The position numbers and the translations under genes are program-made. Below the pieces are notes generated by a model, which had not been told where the DNA came from, did not search any database, and saw nothing but the letters and a program-made list of their open reading frames with translations. 64,000 nucleotides of DNA from NCBI RefSeq assembly GCF_964199755.1, contig NC_133917.1:3293501-3357500 (forward strand), given 5' to 3'. This stretch comes from Larus michahellis. Its lineage: Eukaryota; Chordata; Aves; Charadriiformes; Laridae. Shown piece by piece: positions 39,700 through 50,934 of this stretch (positions are counted from its first letter, which is position 1; each line of letters opens with the position of its first letter).

Positions 39700-40480
39700 C
39701 AGTTCCCTTCAGGGTTCTGTCCGTGTTGGAGGCAGGGCCGAGGCCAGGAGCTCTCCAGGTCTCCTCCCAAGGCAGCTCCAGGGGTGTTTTGGCTCCTCTG
39801 GAGACGGTTGAATTCTCAGGTAGCAGCCCTGGACTCCTTGTACCTTGCTACCCAAGGCGTTTTGTCCGTGCTGGAGGCTGGTCCCTGCTCTGTACCCTGA
39901 CAGGACTCCTCCAAGCGGCTTTGGAGTGTTTTGCCCTTCCCTGGAAATGGCTGAAGTCCTGGAGAGCGGACGCATGCGACTCCCAGGGGGGTACCTGAAT
40001 GGTTATGTCCATGTTGGAGGCAGGTCCATGCCCGGCATCTCCCCAGGACCATGCCCGGCATCTCCCCAGGACCTCTCCCATGGATCCCCAGGGGGTGTTT
40101 TGGCTCCTCCAGAAATGGCTGGATTCTCAGGTAGCATTCCCCAACTCCTCCAAGGTTTCTCCCCAGGGTGTTTTCTCCATGCTGGAGGCAGGTCCATGCT
40201 CTGCACCCTGCTAGGCCTCCTCCAAGGCAGCTTTGGAGTGTTTTGTCGTTCCCTGGATACGGCTGAAGTCCTGGATATAAGATGCATGTGACTCCTAGAT
40301 AGTTGCCTGAAGAATATTCTTCATGTGTGAGACAGGTCCATGCCGAGGAGCTCCCCAGGTCTCCTCCCAAGGCAGCTCCAGGGGCGTTGTGGCTCCTCCG
40401 GCGATGGATGAATTCTCAGGTAGCAGCCCCGGAGTGCTAAGGTGGCCCCCCAAGGTGTTTTGTCCATGTTGAGGAAGGTC
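39700..40480. repeat. Tandem repeat, about 72-bp unit, frame-preserving
   Basis: The landmark GTGTTTTG(G/T)C recurs near 39716, 39784, 39858, 39928, 40003, 40098, 40167, 40239, 40313, 40385 and 40457, i.e. every 68-75 bp except one 95-bp unit. That unit contains a duplicated 27-bp piece (CATGCCCGGCATCTCCCCAG twice, around 40,030-40,075). Alternating units are more alike, giving a dimer near 144 bp. Because 72 is a multiple of 3, long frames stay open on both strands (39845-40291 plus, 39816-40370 minus), with recurring peptides such as WTCLQHG and GLQPFPG. No splice or promoter evidence says it is translated. Confidence 0.85.
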
Positions 40481-42227
40481 CATGCTCCGTACCGTGCCAT
40501 GCCATGCTGTGCGCCGCTCGCCCTGGTCCCGGGCTGGCTCCTGCATGGGCGGCTGTGCAAACAGCCGGGGGACAAAGGCGGCTCAAGGGCAAGAATTTCT
40601 AACTATTACAGCAAAACTTCATTTAGGCCAGCATTTCACCGCCGTTTAATTCACTGTCCCTGCAGATCGGACTGCAGAAATAAGGGCAAAAGTCCTGTAA
40701 GCAACGCCCAGAGTGGGGCTGGGACAGAGGGCAGCAACGGGGCCACAGGGAAACACCGTAACAGTCAAACACTTCTTCTTCTTCTTTTTTTTTTTTTTTT
40801 TTTTTACAGTTTCAGGATAATCTAAAAGTTCAAGCGGCCATACACGTCACAGATTGCATCACCAAGAAGAGTTCCACGCTCACCCCAGAACTATCTGGAA
40901 ACAGTAAGATCTTACACAAGAAATAAAAAAGTGCCAAAATGACATTGCTGTCCTACGTGCCACAATGCTCTTCGTCCAGGTGCTGCATTGGCTTCTTCCT
41001 TCTCGTTGCCACTTGGGCTAACAGATCTCTTCCCGCAGGCCTTCCCCAGCAGCTGGCAGCTCACTGAAGAGCTGGAAGTCCACTACGGAATGCTGTCCTC
41101 AGCCACAACCCCATCAGATATGCAGATTTCTGGGTTTTTCCAGTAAAATAGCAAATGAGAGCACGATAATAATTGACCCAAGTTACCCTTCTTCAGTTAA
41201 GACAGACAACTCCTCCTCCTTCATACACAGAATTTATGCCTATAACATTATGCCGATAATTTATGACTGCAATTTTAGGATCAATTTTTATTGTTACATA
41301 GTTCTTGTTCTGTGTTGCTGAAAGAACAACCCAAAACACTGTATTAGGTTTCTGTTTTAGGAAAAAAATAATAAAATCCACCTTGCATAAATGTCTTCTT
41401 CAGCGAATTTTAAATCTCTGTCCTCCAAGCGGAGCTTTGGGAGCTGGGTGCTGAGCAAAGCTCGCAGGACACAGTGCTGGGATGGAGAACTCATTCATCT
41501 CACTTTACAAGTGACACGGGAGATAAATCTGCCCTCGCTTTACATTGCTGACTTTTACAGGGCTGCCCTACAGTAATGCAAGGGCAGATGCAGCCGAAAA
41601 AATGTAGCCATACAAGCCGTAACTAATCTCAAGCCATAACTAATCAAAAGGACTTACACACATTAAATAAGCTGCACAGAAAGCTACAGATTCTGAGAAA
41701 TTTTCAGTCCAAATTGGACCTTCCATTGCTTGGTTCTCACTAAAGCAAATGTGAAATAAGTGGAAATAAAAGCATTGAAATATAGGAAAAATCCTCTGAT
41801 CAGAAGGGGGTTCCCTGCAGGGCCGCACACCACAACCACCCCAGGAGACCTGGGCCCTGCGGGGGTTACTGCAGTTGGTACAAGGCATCTTTGGGCAAGG
41901 CGCTTAGAGAAATAAATAGGTCAAAACCCTCTGAGGTTGTAAAACGGTAACAAAACAGAACAAAACATTCCCAAATTGCTTTCAGTGATCTGGGCACAGC
42001 CCTGGGAAGACTCTGTCCCACGACGTTCTGCACTGTCCCTGCACAGTGGCACAGTCCCGTCCACCTTCCTGTGGGAGCCAGCGAGTTCCCCATCCCTGTC
42101 CAGGGCAGAGGGAAACCTCGGAACATGTGGATACACAGAATCGGGAACTGCTTCCCAAATAATGCTGCCTTGTAAAGCTGGTAAATAGTCCAGCTCCGGG
42201 TAATGGTTTCGCTTGCCTGTCATTTTC
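40481..42227. other. Intergenic stretch without recognised gene
   Basis: It contains a (CTT)n plus T21 run (about 40,772-40,805), AT-rich DNA, and scattered short frames. A short minus-strand frame at about 41,395-41,475 looked exon-like but is not supported (see rejected items). Confidence 0.45.
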
Positions 42228-42298
42228 ATGGCAGGGGTTGGACTAGGTGAGCTTTAGAAGTCCCAGCCCAAACCATCCTGTGATTCCACGGTTCTATT
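42228..42298 (+). mobile_element. CR1 LINE extreme 3' end
   Basis: GGCAGGGGTTGGACTAGGTG, followed by the CCAAACCATCCTGTGATTCC tail, is the terminal CR1 signature in plus orientation. Confidence 0.8.
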
Positions 42299-42723
42299 CT
42301 CATCAAAATAAAGCTAATAAAAACAATAAACCCCTCCATGGGCTAAAAGAGAACACAACGCCCCGGCGCTTCGGCAGCAGCACTCAGCTAATTCTGCAAT
42401 TCCTGCTCTGAAGCCTAACGACTGTACGCCTAAGCCTGTACCGACGCCTGCAGGGTGCTGGGGTGGCTGAGAGGCCCGCGATATCCCCCACAGCCCCCGT
42501 ACAACCCCCCAGTGGGATCCCCATTGCCCTGCTCTATGCACCCCTCCTGCCCTATACATCCCCCTCGTCCTGCCCCATACAGTCCCACGGCACAGCCCCC
42601 ACACCCCCTGCCCTGCACGGCCCCACAGGGTGTCTCCACCGGCCCCACAGCCCTGGGCCCCACAGGGTCCCTCACAAGCCCCAGCCCTCCTGGCCCCACA
42701 CACCTCCATAGACCCCCCATAGA

Positions 42724-43115
42724 CACCTCTATGGGGTGGCTATGGGGCAGCAGTGCCTACAGGGCCCTTCATGGGGCATCTGTGGGGCAGCTATGGGACA
42801 GCAGTGCCTATAGGTCCCTCTATGGGGTGGCTATGGGACAGTGGTGGAGCCTATAGGGCCCTCCATGGGGCATCTGTGGGGCAGCTATGGGACAGCAGTG
42901 CCTATAGGTCCCTCTATGGGGTGGCTATGGGACAGTGGTGGAGCCTATAGGGCCCTCCATGGGGCATCTGTGGGGCAGCTATGGGACAGCAGTGCCTACA
43001 GGTCCCTCTATGGGGTGGCTATGGGACAGTGGTGGAGCCTATAGGGCCCCCCATGCGGTGGCTATGGGGCGGCTATGGGACAGCAGTGCCTATAGGGCCT
43101 TCCATAGGGCGCTGC
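42724..43115. repeat. Minisatellite, 94-bp unit, about four copies
   Basis: Units start CTATGGGGTGGCTATGGG and include CATGGGGCATCTGTGGGGCA. Identical start points at 42841 and 42935 give a 94-bp period. Inside each unit, CTATGGGACAG recurs, so the unit itself grew from a shorter repeat. Open frames through it are repeat artefacts. Confidence 0.92.
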
Positions 43116-44800
43116 GGGGCAGCCGAGGGTCCCAGTCGCATGTCTGGGAGAGGAGCTGAGGGCAGAGCCCCAGCATGAGTACAGGGCTCAGCCATCTTCC
43201 CCATGGGACGGTGGGAGAACTTCACAGAAGGATCTGAAACACATTTTAAAGGAAACTGCTCATTTTCATAGCACTATATTTAGCAAATAACATTTGCTTC
43301 TCAGTTTGTTATTTTTTTCATTCTTTGTTACTTTTAAGTCACATAAGAATTTGAGCAGAGGGAAACATCCATGGGTTGTTACCTCATTTTTATAGTTTGA
43401 TGTATTGTTTTAAAGATCAACATGAGCAATTTGAAAGGAGTTACAAAAGGATAAAATTGTGTCCCAGTAACAGAAACGATGCCTTTTAAAGCTGTTATAT
43501 TTAGCAACCGGTTCTATCATACGTAGAGCGAGAGAAGCAATGATAAAATATCTGCTCTGATGAAATGGGAAACTCTCCCAGCACCTGCTGTAGGTGGATA
43601 AAGCAAAGGCCACCGTAGGGGGGCTTAAAATTTCACCTGCTGATGGTGCATCATGGTGTGTTCCTTGCAGGCGTCTCTGGGAAGTTGAGCTGCTTTGCTC
43701 AGTGAGCCTGATGTTCTCCTTCATGATGTCATTTCCGATTTTTTGGCTTGGCTTTTTCACAATTTTTTGGCTTGAATTTCCATTTTCAGCTGATGAAACC
43801 AAATTGAAAATGATGCAAGAAGTCAGTGAGAATTTAGAGATAAATAAAAAAAACCCTTACCCCTAAACAAACAAAACTCCACTCAAAAACTCCAACCTTT
43901 TGCAATGGCAGTCCTTCTTGTGCTTAATGTGTGTTGGTTTGATCTCTGATGTTATGTTCTTAAAATATTAATATGAGTATCTTTGTGACTTATGATTTAT
44001 ATTGTTATAAGTCATTGATTTTTGGTTTATATTTAAGAATTAGCCAGGTTATTGAAGAATTACAACATTTGGCTTTAGAGAGCTCTTTCATTTGATAATC
44101 TTTATTCAGCAGCATTTAAATAAAGGTGAAGTACTCGATTTTTCTTCCAATTTATGGAAAGGTTGGACCAGATGATCCTTGACGTAAAACGAAATCTCTG
44201 TATTTAAAGCTCTCTTTGATTCCGTTCAGATGTGCTTTGTGCCCCCAGGGAGCAGAGTCCCCCTGGTTCCCCTCCAGCAGGATCCCCCCCACACTGATGG
44301 ACCACCAGGTTTTGACGAGCAGCAGAAAATTATACTTTAGTTGAATACTTTGTTGTTATGTGTCTGTTCTGAAATGACAGAGAACTTGTTTTGTAGAAGT
44401 TGTTCAAGATCTCCGAATCCCTGCCATTCTCTCCATGTCTGATTTTCCAGTCACGTTGTGATTTTTAAAAAAAGTGCTAACACAAGAAGATATGCTGTCC
44501 TTACCTGCTTTATCTGAAATGATCTTGTTTGGCACATGATACTGAAACATAAATACGCATTCCAGCCCTGTTTAATGTCTTTGGACATTTTTAAGCAAGC
44601 TTTATGCAGAGCTACACCAAACAGGTGCTGGATGCTGCAAGCTGTGCAATTTTGGTTGAGTTATAGGTGGAATTTCCTCTCTAGTGTTCTGTTTTTTTTT
44701 TTTTCTGTTCAGGTTAACGTAGTGGAATAACAGATTTAGAGCTTGAGTAACTATTATAAAAAAAATTAAAAGGCATAATCCTTGTTCGTGCGTATAAGCA
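43116..44800. other. AT-rich intergenic stretch
   Basis: Noncoding as far as I can see. A CR1-tail-like piece (GGTTGGACCAGATGATCCTT) lies at about 44,162-44,181. No gene or RNA was recognised. Confidence 0.45.
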
Positions 44801-44807
44801 AGCGAGC

Positions 44808-44905
44808 AGATGGGTTTGCGCTCGGGATGGCCCTGCCCCAGGTGCAGGACCTTGCACTCGGCCTGGCCCAGCCTCGGGAGGTCGCCACGGCCCCACCTCT
44901 GCAGC
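44808..44905 (-). mobile_element. CR1 LINE internal fragment (RT region)
   Basis: On the minus strand it reads AECKVLHLGQGHPERKP, the CR1 RT segment corresponding to QCKVLPLGQGNPRHKP in the 19.7-kb copy. Both ends are lost. Confidence 0.75.
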
Positions 44906-45219
44906 CCGTCGCTCTGGGGGGCATGTTTTGGTGTTGAAGGGACACCAGAGGAACTCGGCAAGCAACGGGGCACGGCAGCATCTTATAGCTGTGGGGAGAA
45001 CGTTTTGTTCTTAGTTCATAGTTTTGTTCATAGTCAGGCCGTATGACAAGGAACTTGGGAAAAGACAAGCTTGAAGCCTATCACTCGCCATTGTCACATC
45101 AATGTAACTTACGTTTTCATGATTCTTCATTTTAATTAAATCTTCCCGCAGTGCACAGAACAAAATATTCAAGTAAATACCATCTTTTTTCCCTCCTAAG
45201 AGCGCAGAACGCCTCACAA

Positions 45220-45760
45220 CCCACCTATTAACCCGCCCCCGGCGCCGCTCCGCGCCGCGCCGCACCTCCCCGCCGCAAAATGGCGGCCCCGCAGCTGCCG
45301 CGCACCGCCCTCCTGATTGGCCGTGCGTGAAAGGCTCCGCCCAGAGGCTGCGTTACGAATGGCCGGCTGCTTGCGGTCGCTAAGGCAACCGCCCCTCCCT
45401 CAGCTCCTATTGGCCGAGCGGCTGGGAGCGGCGGCGCTGATTGGCGGCGGCCCGAGGGGGGGCGGGGCGCGGCGGATCCCGGCTGCTGACAGAAATGGCA
45501 GCTTCTTGCGGCGGTGGAGCCCCGGCGGGGAGGGCAGCGCTGCCGCCCGGCCGGGGCCGCGTGTGAGCCGCTTCCCCGGGCGCTCCCCGCTGGCGGGCGG
45601 GAGGGACGGTTTGTGAGGGGAAGGGCACCCCGCTGTGGGGGCAGCCCCGGGCCTCCTCCCAAGGCGCCGAGCGGAGCTTCGAGCCCCGGGAAGCGCCGTG
45701 CGGAAGCGGCCGCCCGGCGGAACAGCGACGGGCCGGGGGTGCTGCCGCCCCGCTGATAGA
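45220..45760. promoter_or_regulatory. CpG-island promoter with several CCAAT boxes
   Basis: A CpG-dense island with CCAAT elements as ATTGG (CTGATTGGCCGTGCG, CTCCTATTGGCCGAGCG, CTGATTGGCGGCGG) and AAATGGCGGC/AAATGGCAGC start-site-type motifs on opposite sides (about 45,279 and 45,494). The symmetry suggests a bidirectional promoter. I could not attach a coding exon to either side. Confidence 0.55.
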
Positions 45761-46858
45761 GCGGGCTGAGTATAACCCTTGTCTATTTATATTGGAATCG
45801 GGATCGATAGCCGTTGTTAGTGTTATTAATCATTTAGCCCTCTCCCATTAAATCTGTTTACGCTTCAACCCTCGGGTTTCCTTGTTTTGCCCCAGCTCCC
45901 CTTCCCGGGTGGGGAGGGGCCATCGGGGGATGGCAGCATTGTCTGAACGGCAGTAAATCGTTGCGGGCTCCTCAAACCGGGCCCTCCCCATCCCCTGGGC
46001 AGTGAATGACCGCGTGCAGCCGCCAGCGACTCTGGTTAAACCGCTGCCGCGTTTACTGTCAAGCTTTGTTAAACCGTGGCTTTATGTCAATAAATCTATC
46101 GCTGCTTCTCTCCTACGAGCGACGCGCATCGCTCCCTCCGCGACAGCGGGTGCCCCCGGGGGGGCGCGGGTCCCGCGGGCTGGCGAGGGCCCGGTGGCTG
46201 CTCGGAGCCCGGCCCCGGCAGAGCAGCAGCCGCTGCCCGAGCACTCGTCCCGCCCCGGAGCCGCACACCCCCACCCGCCTCGGTCACCGCGGGACCGGGG
46301 TCCGCTCGCAGCGGGTGACGCCCAGGGCCGGCGGTGCTCCCCCCTCCTCTGGGCTCAAGCCCGGGTTTCCCGCAGCAGAGCATCAGGCGTCAAATGTTAT
46401 AAGTAATTTAATTGTCAGGTAGAGCAGCAGGGTCAGCCCGGGCTGGGCGCCTCCAGAGAGCGACCAAGGATGAAGAAACCCCCGGGTGACTGTCCCCTGC
46501 CATCTCCCCCTGCCCCTCACACACCTTCACCTCTCAGCCCAGTGGCGATTTTTGGTCTGGGACCTTTAACACCTCCTGGATTGTGTCTCCCGGTCCTGGA
46601 TGGTGCCTGCTCCCATCTCCTGGATTCGCTGTCGCTGCTGAGGGACAGAGCCTCCCCATCTCCTGCTCCGTGCTCCTGTGCACCTGTGCTTGCTGGCGGA
46701 ACGCAGGGAACTGGAAAATCCCAGACTTAGGGAGAACCCCACCAAAACCTCAGTGCAGTATTGACTTTCCCTCTAAAATACTCAGCACTGCACGGGCTGC
46801 CAGGAAAACTGCCCTATAGGCACCACGGTCCCACAAGGGCCCTGCAGGCATGGCTGGT

Positions 46859-47378
46859 TGTCCTGCCAGGGGCTGGAGCAGCTGAGGTTCTGCTCAGGGA
46901 GGCTCTTGCTGGGACTCGCTGCTCTGGCAGCCAGGGGCAGCTGAGGGAGTTGATTGCCCCACAGAGAGGTGGCACCTGCAGGGAGGGACAGGAGGTGACC
47001 CCAAACTGGCCAGCAGGGTGTTCCATCCCATCTGCCACGCTCAGGGTAAAGCTGAGGGATCAGGGGACTCTTCAATGGCTCTTTCTTCAGGAGGACCCTG
47101 GATCTGCCCTTGATCCCAATCCGTGCTTCCAGAATCCAGTTCCCATCTGTCCCCAGGTCCAGTCTGGGCCTTCTCCAGTGCCTACCAGTGACATCTTCCT
47201 GGGAACTTGATACCGTTTTTTTAATATATATATATATAATTATACCCTTTTTATTTTATTATTAATATTTCATTAAAGTATTTATTTTTTTCTAAACTCT
47301 TTCTCTCTTTCCTCCTCTCCATGGAGCAAGAGGTGGGGGAGAGCATCTGTCATCTCATCATTGGCCCAAACCGCGACA
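46859..47378 (+). mobile_element. 5' LTR of an ERVL-like endogenous retrovirus (decayed)
   Basis: The plus-oriented LTR ends CCAAACCGCGACA at 47378 and shares GGTGACCCCAAACTGGCC, AGGGTGTTCCATCCCATCTG and the AAAGCTGAGGGATCA block with the LTRs at 18.8 and 52.6 kb. The 5' limit, taken at TGTCCTGCCAGGGG, is uncertain. It is shorter and more diverged than the other two, with a (TA)n run near 47,223. Confidence 0.75.
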
Positions 47379-47383
47379 GATTA

Positions 47384-47401
47384 ATTGGCACCCAACATGG
47401 G
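47384..47401 (+). other. Retroviral primer-binding site
   Basis: TTGGCACCCAACATGGG follows the LTR end after a short spacer. TGGCACCCAACATGGG resembles a lysine-tRNA-type primer-binding site (TGGCGCCCAACGTGGG). Its presence makes the preceding LTR a 5' LTR with internal sequence still attached. Confidence 0.6.
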
Positions 47402-48014
47402 TATCAAAGAGCTTGGGGATGGAAACCTTTTGGGCTGTTTAAAAACTGAATGCCCTTCCCCTGCTGGCACCGGCTGCTCCAGTCCTGACAAGGAGCACGG
47501 TCACTGCTCTGAACCCGAGAACAGTGACAGCAGCTCCCACGGCTCCTCCAACTCCAGCAGAACCAGCACAAGTTGCGCTCGTGACCAGGAAACAGAAGAG
47601 GACATCAGCTCCTTCCCCTGCCCCTTACAACAGCAACCAGCCCAAGCCGGACAATGTGGGAGAGGGTTCTTCTGACAAAGATGAAGGAGGGTCCCGAGAG
47701 GGTCCTTCTTAGGCAGTGTTGACCCCGAGGACAACTCATACACTGCAATAATCGTTAAGTCCTTCTCTATAAAGGATTTGCAAAAAATGAGGAATGACTT
47801 CAGTTGTCACTTATCTCCTGGCTGCTGCGAGGCTGGGACAATGGGGCTAATGTCATAGGCTCAGAAGGCAGAGGCCAAACAGCTGGGAAACCTGGACAGA
47901 GAGAGGCATCGATAACGCAACTGGGAGAAAGATAAACACTCTCAGTCTCTGGAGGCGATTCATGTCAGCTGTAAAGGTCAGGTTTGCCCAAGCAAATGGA
48001 CCATCATGGAAAAG
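47402..48014 (+). pseudogene. Decayed retroviral internal region (gag-side leader)
   Basis: After the primer-binding site comes sequence that is open from 47385 to 47675 (Ser/Pro/Glu-rich), then broken by stops. Its position is where leader and gag lie. I recognise no domain, and a CR1 copy interrupts it at 48,015. It cannot yield a virus. Confidence 0.4.
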
Positions 48015-48513
48015 TCATAGAATCTTCATGGTTGGAAAGGACCTTTGAGATCATCGAGTCCAACCATATACACACAAAACCACCCCTACCATCTCTGTCA
48101 CTAGAGCATGCCCTGAAGTACCAAATCTTAAATTGGTTTCTTAAATACCTCGAGGGATGGTGACACAACCCCCTCCCTGGGCAGGCTCTTCCAGTGACTG
48201 ACCACTCTTGCAGTAAAGTAATTCTTCCTAATATCTAACCTAAACCTCCCCTGCTGCAGCTTCAGACCATTTCCTCTGGTCCTGTCATTATCCACCTGGG
48301 AGAAGAGGCCACCACCCACCTCTCTCCACCCTCCTTTCAGGTGGTTGTAGAGGGCAATGAGGTCTCCCCTCAGCCTCCTCTTCTCCAAGCTCAACGTGCC
48401 CAGCTCCCTCAGCCTCTCCCCACATGCCCTGGTCTCCAGAGCCCTCACCAGCCTGGTCACTCTCCTCTGGACACGCTCCAGCACCTCAATGTCCCTCCTG
48501 TACAGAGGTATTA
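48015..48513 (-). mobile_element. CR1 LINE 3' end inserted into the ERV fragment
   Basis: 500 bp, minus orientation. Tail GTCATAGAATCTTCATGGTT; the frame 48128-48484 reads [20 protein letters not shown], then [11 protein letters not shown]. It is close to the copy at 58.1-59.3 kb (same subfamily). Confidence 0.93.
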
Positions 48514-49277
48514 CAAATAGGTATTAAGTACGTAAGGGAACTGACTGTATCACAGCTAGTTTTGGTGACGGTGACTAAGTGTAGACCCCAATGAAATGCT
48601 CTGCAAAGCATCTTTGCTGAGGAGTTTGTGCAGCGCGTGCCATCAGTGTGTTCCCACATATTGTCACCAACAGTTTGGGGAGGATCTGATGCTGATGCAC
48701 CAACTGTAAATGCAGTGGCCAACAGCGTACAGCATTATGAAGAGTCTCTCTTGTCCTCTCACCGTGGGTGGTCTGGGGCAATCCGGGTGCAGGACTCCAA
48801 CTCCGGCCCCAGTCCCTGCCAGCAGCACAGCCACCATCCACACCCGGCGAGGGGATGTGACAGCCGGGCTCCTCCTGTGCTGGTGGGCACTTGGGTCCCC
48901 ACGGGGTAGCACCTTGGGACTCACCTACTGCAAGTAACAGCCTGATTCACCTGTCCAAAGTCTCTGGGAAGCCTTGCCTGGGCAGGGGAGAGCTTGGCTC
49001 CAGTGCCATGCAGCTCTGTCTCATGCATGGCTGTTTGTGATAGCTCCTGCTGCAGCTCCTCAGGTTTCTCTTCCTGTGCGGAGCCAGATGTGTTTGTGAA
49101 GCCCCTCCGGGCTTTGCTTCCCAGGCAGGAACAGCTGGGGCTGCAGCAGGACCCTGCAATGCTCCTTCCCTGGCAAACATCATTCTCGCTGCCTGTTGTT
49201 CCAAAATTAATCTTATTTACTTGTGCCCCCCTGCTCCCTGACCATTTAGACCCCTGTGCAGCTCCTCAGGTGGTTAC
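48514..49277. other. Sequence between CR1 and SGF29 copy, unassigned
   Basis: This may be the continuation of the decayed ERV internal region on the far side of the CR1 insertion, since a plus frame stays open from 48628 to 48909, but no retroviral domain was recognised and no second LTR follows. Toward 49.2 kb it could also be flanking DNA of the SGF29 copy. Confidence 0.3.
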
Positions 49278-49900
49278 CGATGTGGCATTCCTCCAGCAGT
49301 GACTTGATCTCAGCAATTTTATCCAGCACCTTGTGTAGGGATGCTGCCAAAGAACCCCCTAAAATAGTAAGAATTTGGGAAAATTAGCAAAAATAGGGTG
49401 CTGGGGGAGAAAAAAGGGGGATTGTGAAGTAAAAACGGGGCTTCAGGGTCAAAACTTGGAGATCTGGGGTTAAAAAGAGGAGCTTGAAGGTAAACATGGA
49501 GATTTTTTGAGTAAGGAGGAGCCTACTTGCACCCAGCCTCTGTGTTGTCTTTGGCTGTGGTGTAGAGTGCCCACAGCTTAGTCTGGTCATGGAAGACTGA
49601 GGGGGCAGAGGTGCTTAGAGGGGATAGGAGAAGGCTGAAACCCCTGGTGCCCCCCCCTCGTCCCCTCACTCTTATTCTCCGCCTGCATCTGCTTGTGTGC
49701 TTTCTGGACGCTGACCAGGTTGTGCTCGCTGGGGGAGCAATCCTCCTGCTGGGAACGAGGGGGGAGAGTGGTGAGGGTGAACTGGAGGTGGGTCTTCGCC
49801 CGCCCCCCAGCCTCAACCCCATTAGCTGCGTCTGCTTGATGAGCTGGGGCAGTTCCCCCAGCAGCTCCGGGATGCGGGAGCCAGCCTAGACCAGCACCAT
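49278..49900 (-). pseudogene. SGF29: Unprocessed pseudogene: SGF29 exons 1-4
   Basis: SGF29 is the H3K4me-reading subunit of the SAGA histone acetyltransferase. Four minus-strand pieces match the order and splice phases of its N-terminal coiled-coil region: 49826-49900 (RIPELLGELPQLIKQTQ), 49670-49745 (SEHNLVSVQKAHKQMQAENK), 49523-49596 (TKLWALYTTAKDNTEAGC) and 49278-49332 (VLDKIAEIKSLLEECHI). Breaks: a TAG at 49888-49886 five codons after the ATG, loss of the first donor (CT instead of GT after CAG), and a TAG at 49525-49523 ending piece three. The Tudor domains are absent. Introns are kept, so this is a truncated duplicate, not a retrocopy. Confidence 0.82.
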
Positions 49901-49919
49901 GGCGGCGGGCAAGGGCCTC

Positions 49920-50210
49920 AGCCGCTAGCAGGGGATGTTTACAAAATGGCGGCGGCCCCGTCAGAGATACGGGACGGCCCCATCACCCCCACTGCGCATG
50001 CGCCCCCCCCCCGGCCCTGTCACACATTAACCCCTCGCCGCGCTGCCCCCTGGGCATCCTCATCGCCTCGGCTCCCTGATTGGCCCGCACTCCGCGCCAT
50101 CGCTCCCGATTGGCTTAGACCGCCTGACACGTCTTTCCCATTGGCCACCGCCGCACAGGCGGTCCCCTCCTCCCCGGTAAACGATCCAGTAGCGCCATTT
50201 TCTTACCGGC
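49920..50210. promoter_or_regulatory. CpG-island promoter with NRF1 and CCAAT motifs
   Basis: It lies directly upstream of the SGF29 copy. It contains CACTGCGCATGCGCC (NRF1 palindrome), three ATTGG boxes (CTGATTGGCCC, CCGATTGGCTT, CCCATTGGCCA) and AAAATGGCGGC. It may be the duplicated SGF29 promoter and/or drive a divergent transcript. An open plus frame runs 49946-50386 and ends at overlapping AATAAATAAA (about 50,378), but it has no recognised domain. Confidence 0.55.
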
Positions 50211-50216
50211 CGTACA

Positions 50217-50370
50217 TGAGTTCTGTTCTCATCCTGCCGCACCGCAAGGAGCGGCCAGCGCGACCTCAGCCCGGTTCCTCTGTGGGGTCTCTTCGGGGTA
50301 GCCCGGCCCCCGCAGCCCTTCAACCGTCCGTACAGCCGCTGGTACAGACTCGGGATTCGGTATATCTGTA
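50217..50370 (-). other. Candidate exon of an unrecognised minus-strand gene (second piece)
   Basis: A strong acceptor (pyrimidine-rich tract ending TTATTATTGCAG) precedes 50370 and a good donor (GGCCG then GTAAGA) follows 50217. Joined in phase to the 50935-51039 piece, it would read on from STDIPNPESVPAAV to a TGA at 50231-50229. No family recognised. Confidence 0.35.
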
Positions 50371-50934
50371 CTGCAATAATAAATAAAAGGAAAATGAAAA
50401 CAAATGGCTTAGAGTCCCATTCCTGGGCGTTGACATCCATGCAAGCTGAATAATCTAAAGAATTAAGATGTCTAAGATGCAAACATAGTGTGTTAACAGC
50501 TTTGTGTAAACTGAAGGCTGAACCCCCACGGGGTTCTAGACCGTTGTGGGGGGGCATTTGAGGGGGTCTCCAAGGGAAAACTGAGGTGCCCCATGGATTT
50601 GGGGTGCCCTCGGGGGAGGTTATGGGGTGTCCCCATGGATTTTGGGGTGCCCAAGGGACACTTTAGGGTGCCCCGGTGAGGACTTTGATGCACGCCCATA
50701 AATTCCTCCCCCCCCCCCGCCCCAGCCCGGCGCATCTTCGGGGGTTTCAGGGTGCTGCGGACCCCAGAGCACGCCGAATCTTCTTCGCCTTCATGGAGGG
50801 ACCATCCCCTCTCCCCAGGATGCCTGCGCCCTCCCCAAGATCCCCCCAAAATGTTAGGGCCCCCTCAATAATGGGGTTTCCCCGCCAGGGATAAGCCCAA
50901 AGCCGCCCCAGTCCGTGCGTATGGCGACAGTTAC

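Noticed and set aside
41395-41475. Minus-strand frame reading LRLEDRDLKFAEEDIYAR with an acceptor-like site before it
   Set aside because: The donor (GTGGAT) is weak, no adjoining exon fits and no family was recognised. The neighbouring sequence resembles an old MIR-type repeat.
49946-50386. 146-codon plus-strand ORF ending at AATAAATAAA
   Set aside because: No domain, Pro/Ala-rich CpG-island composition; overlaps a better supported minus-strand acceptor. Kept only as a remark under the promoter entry.
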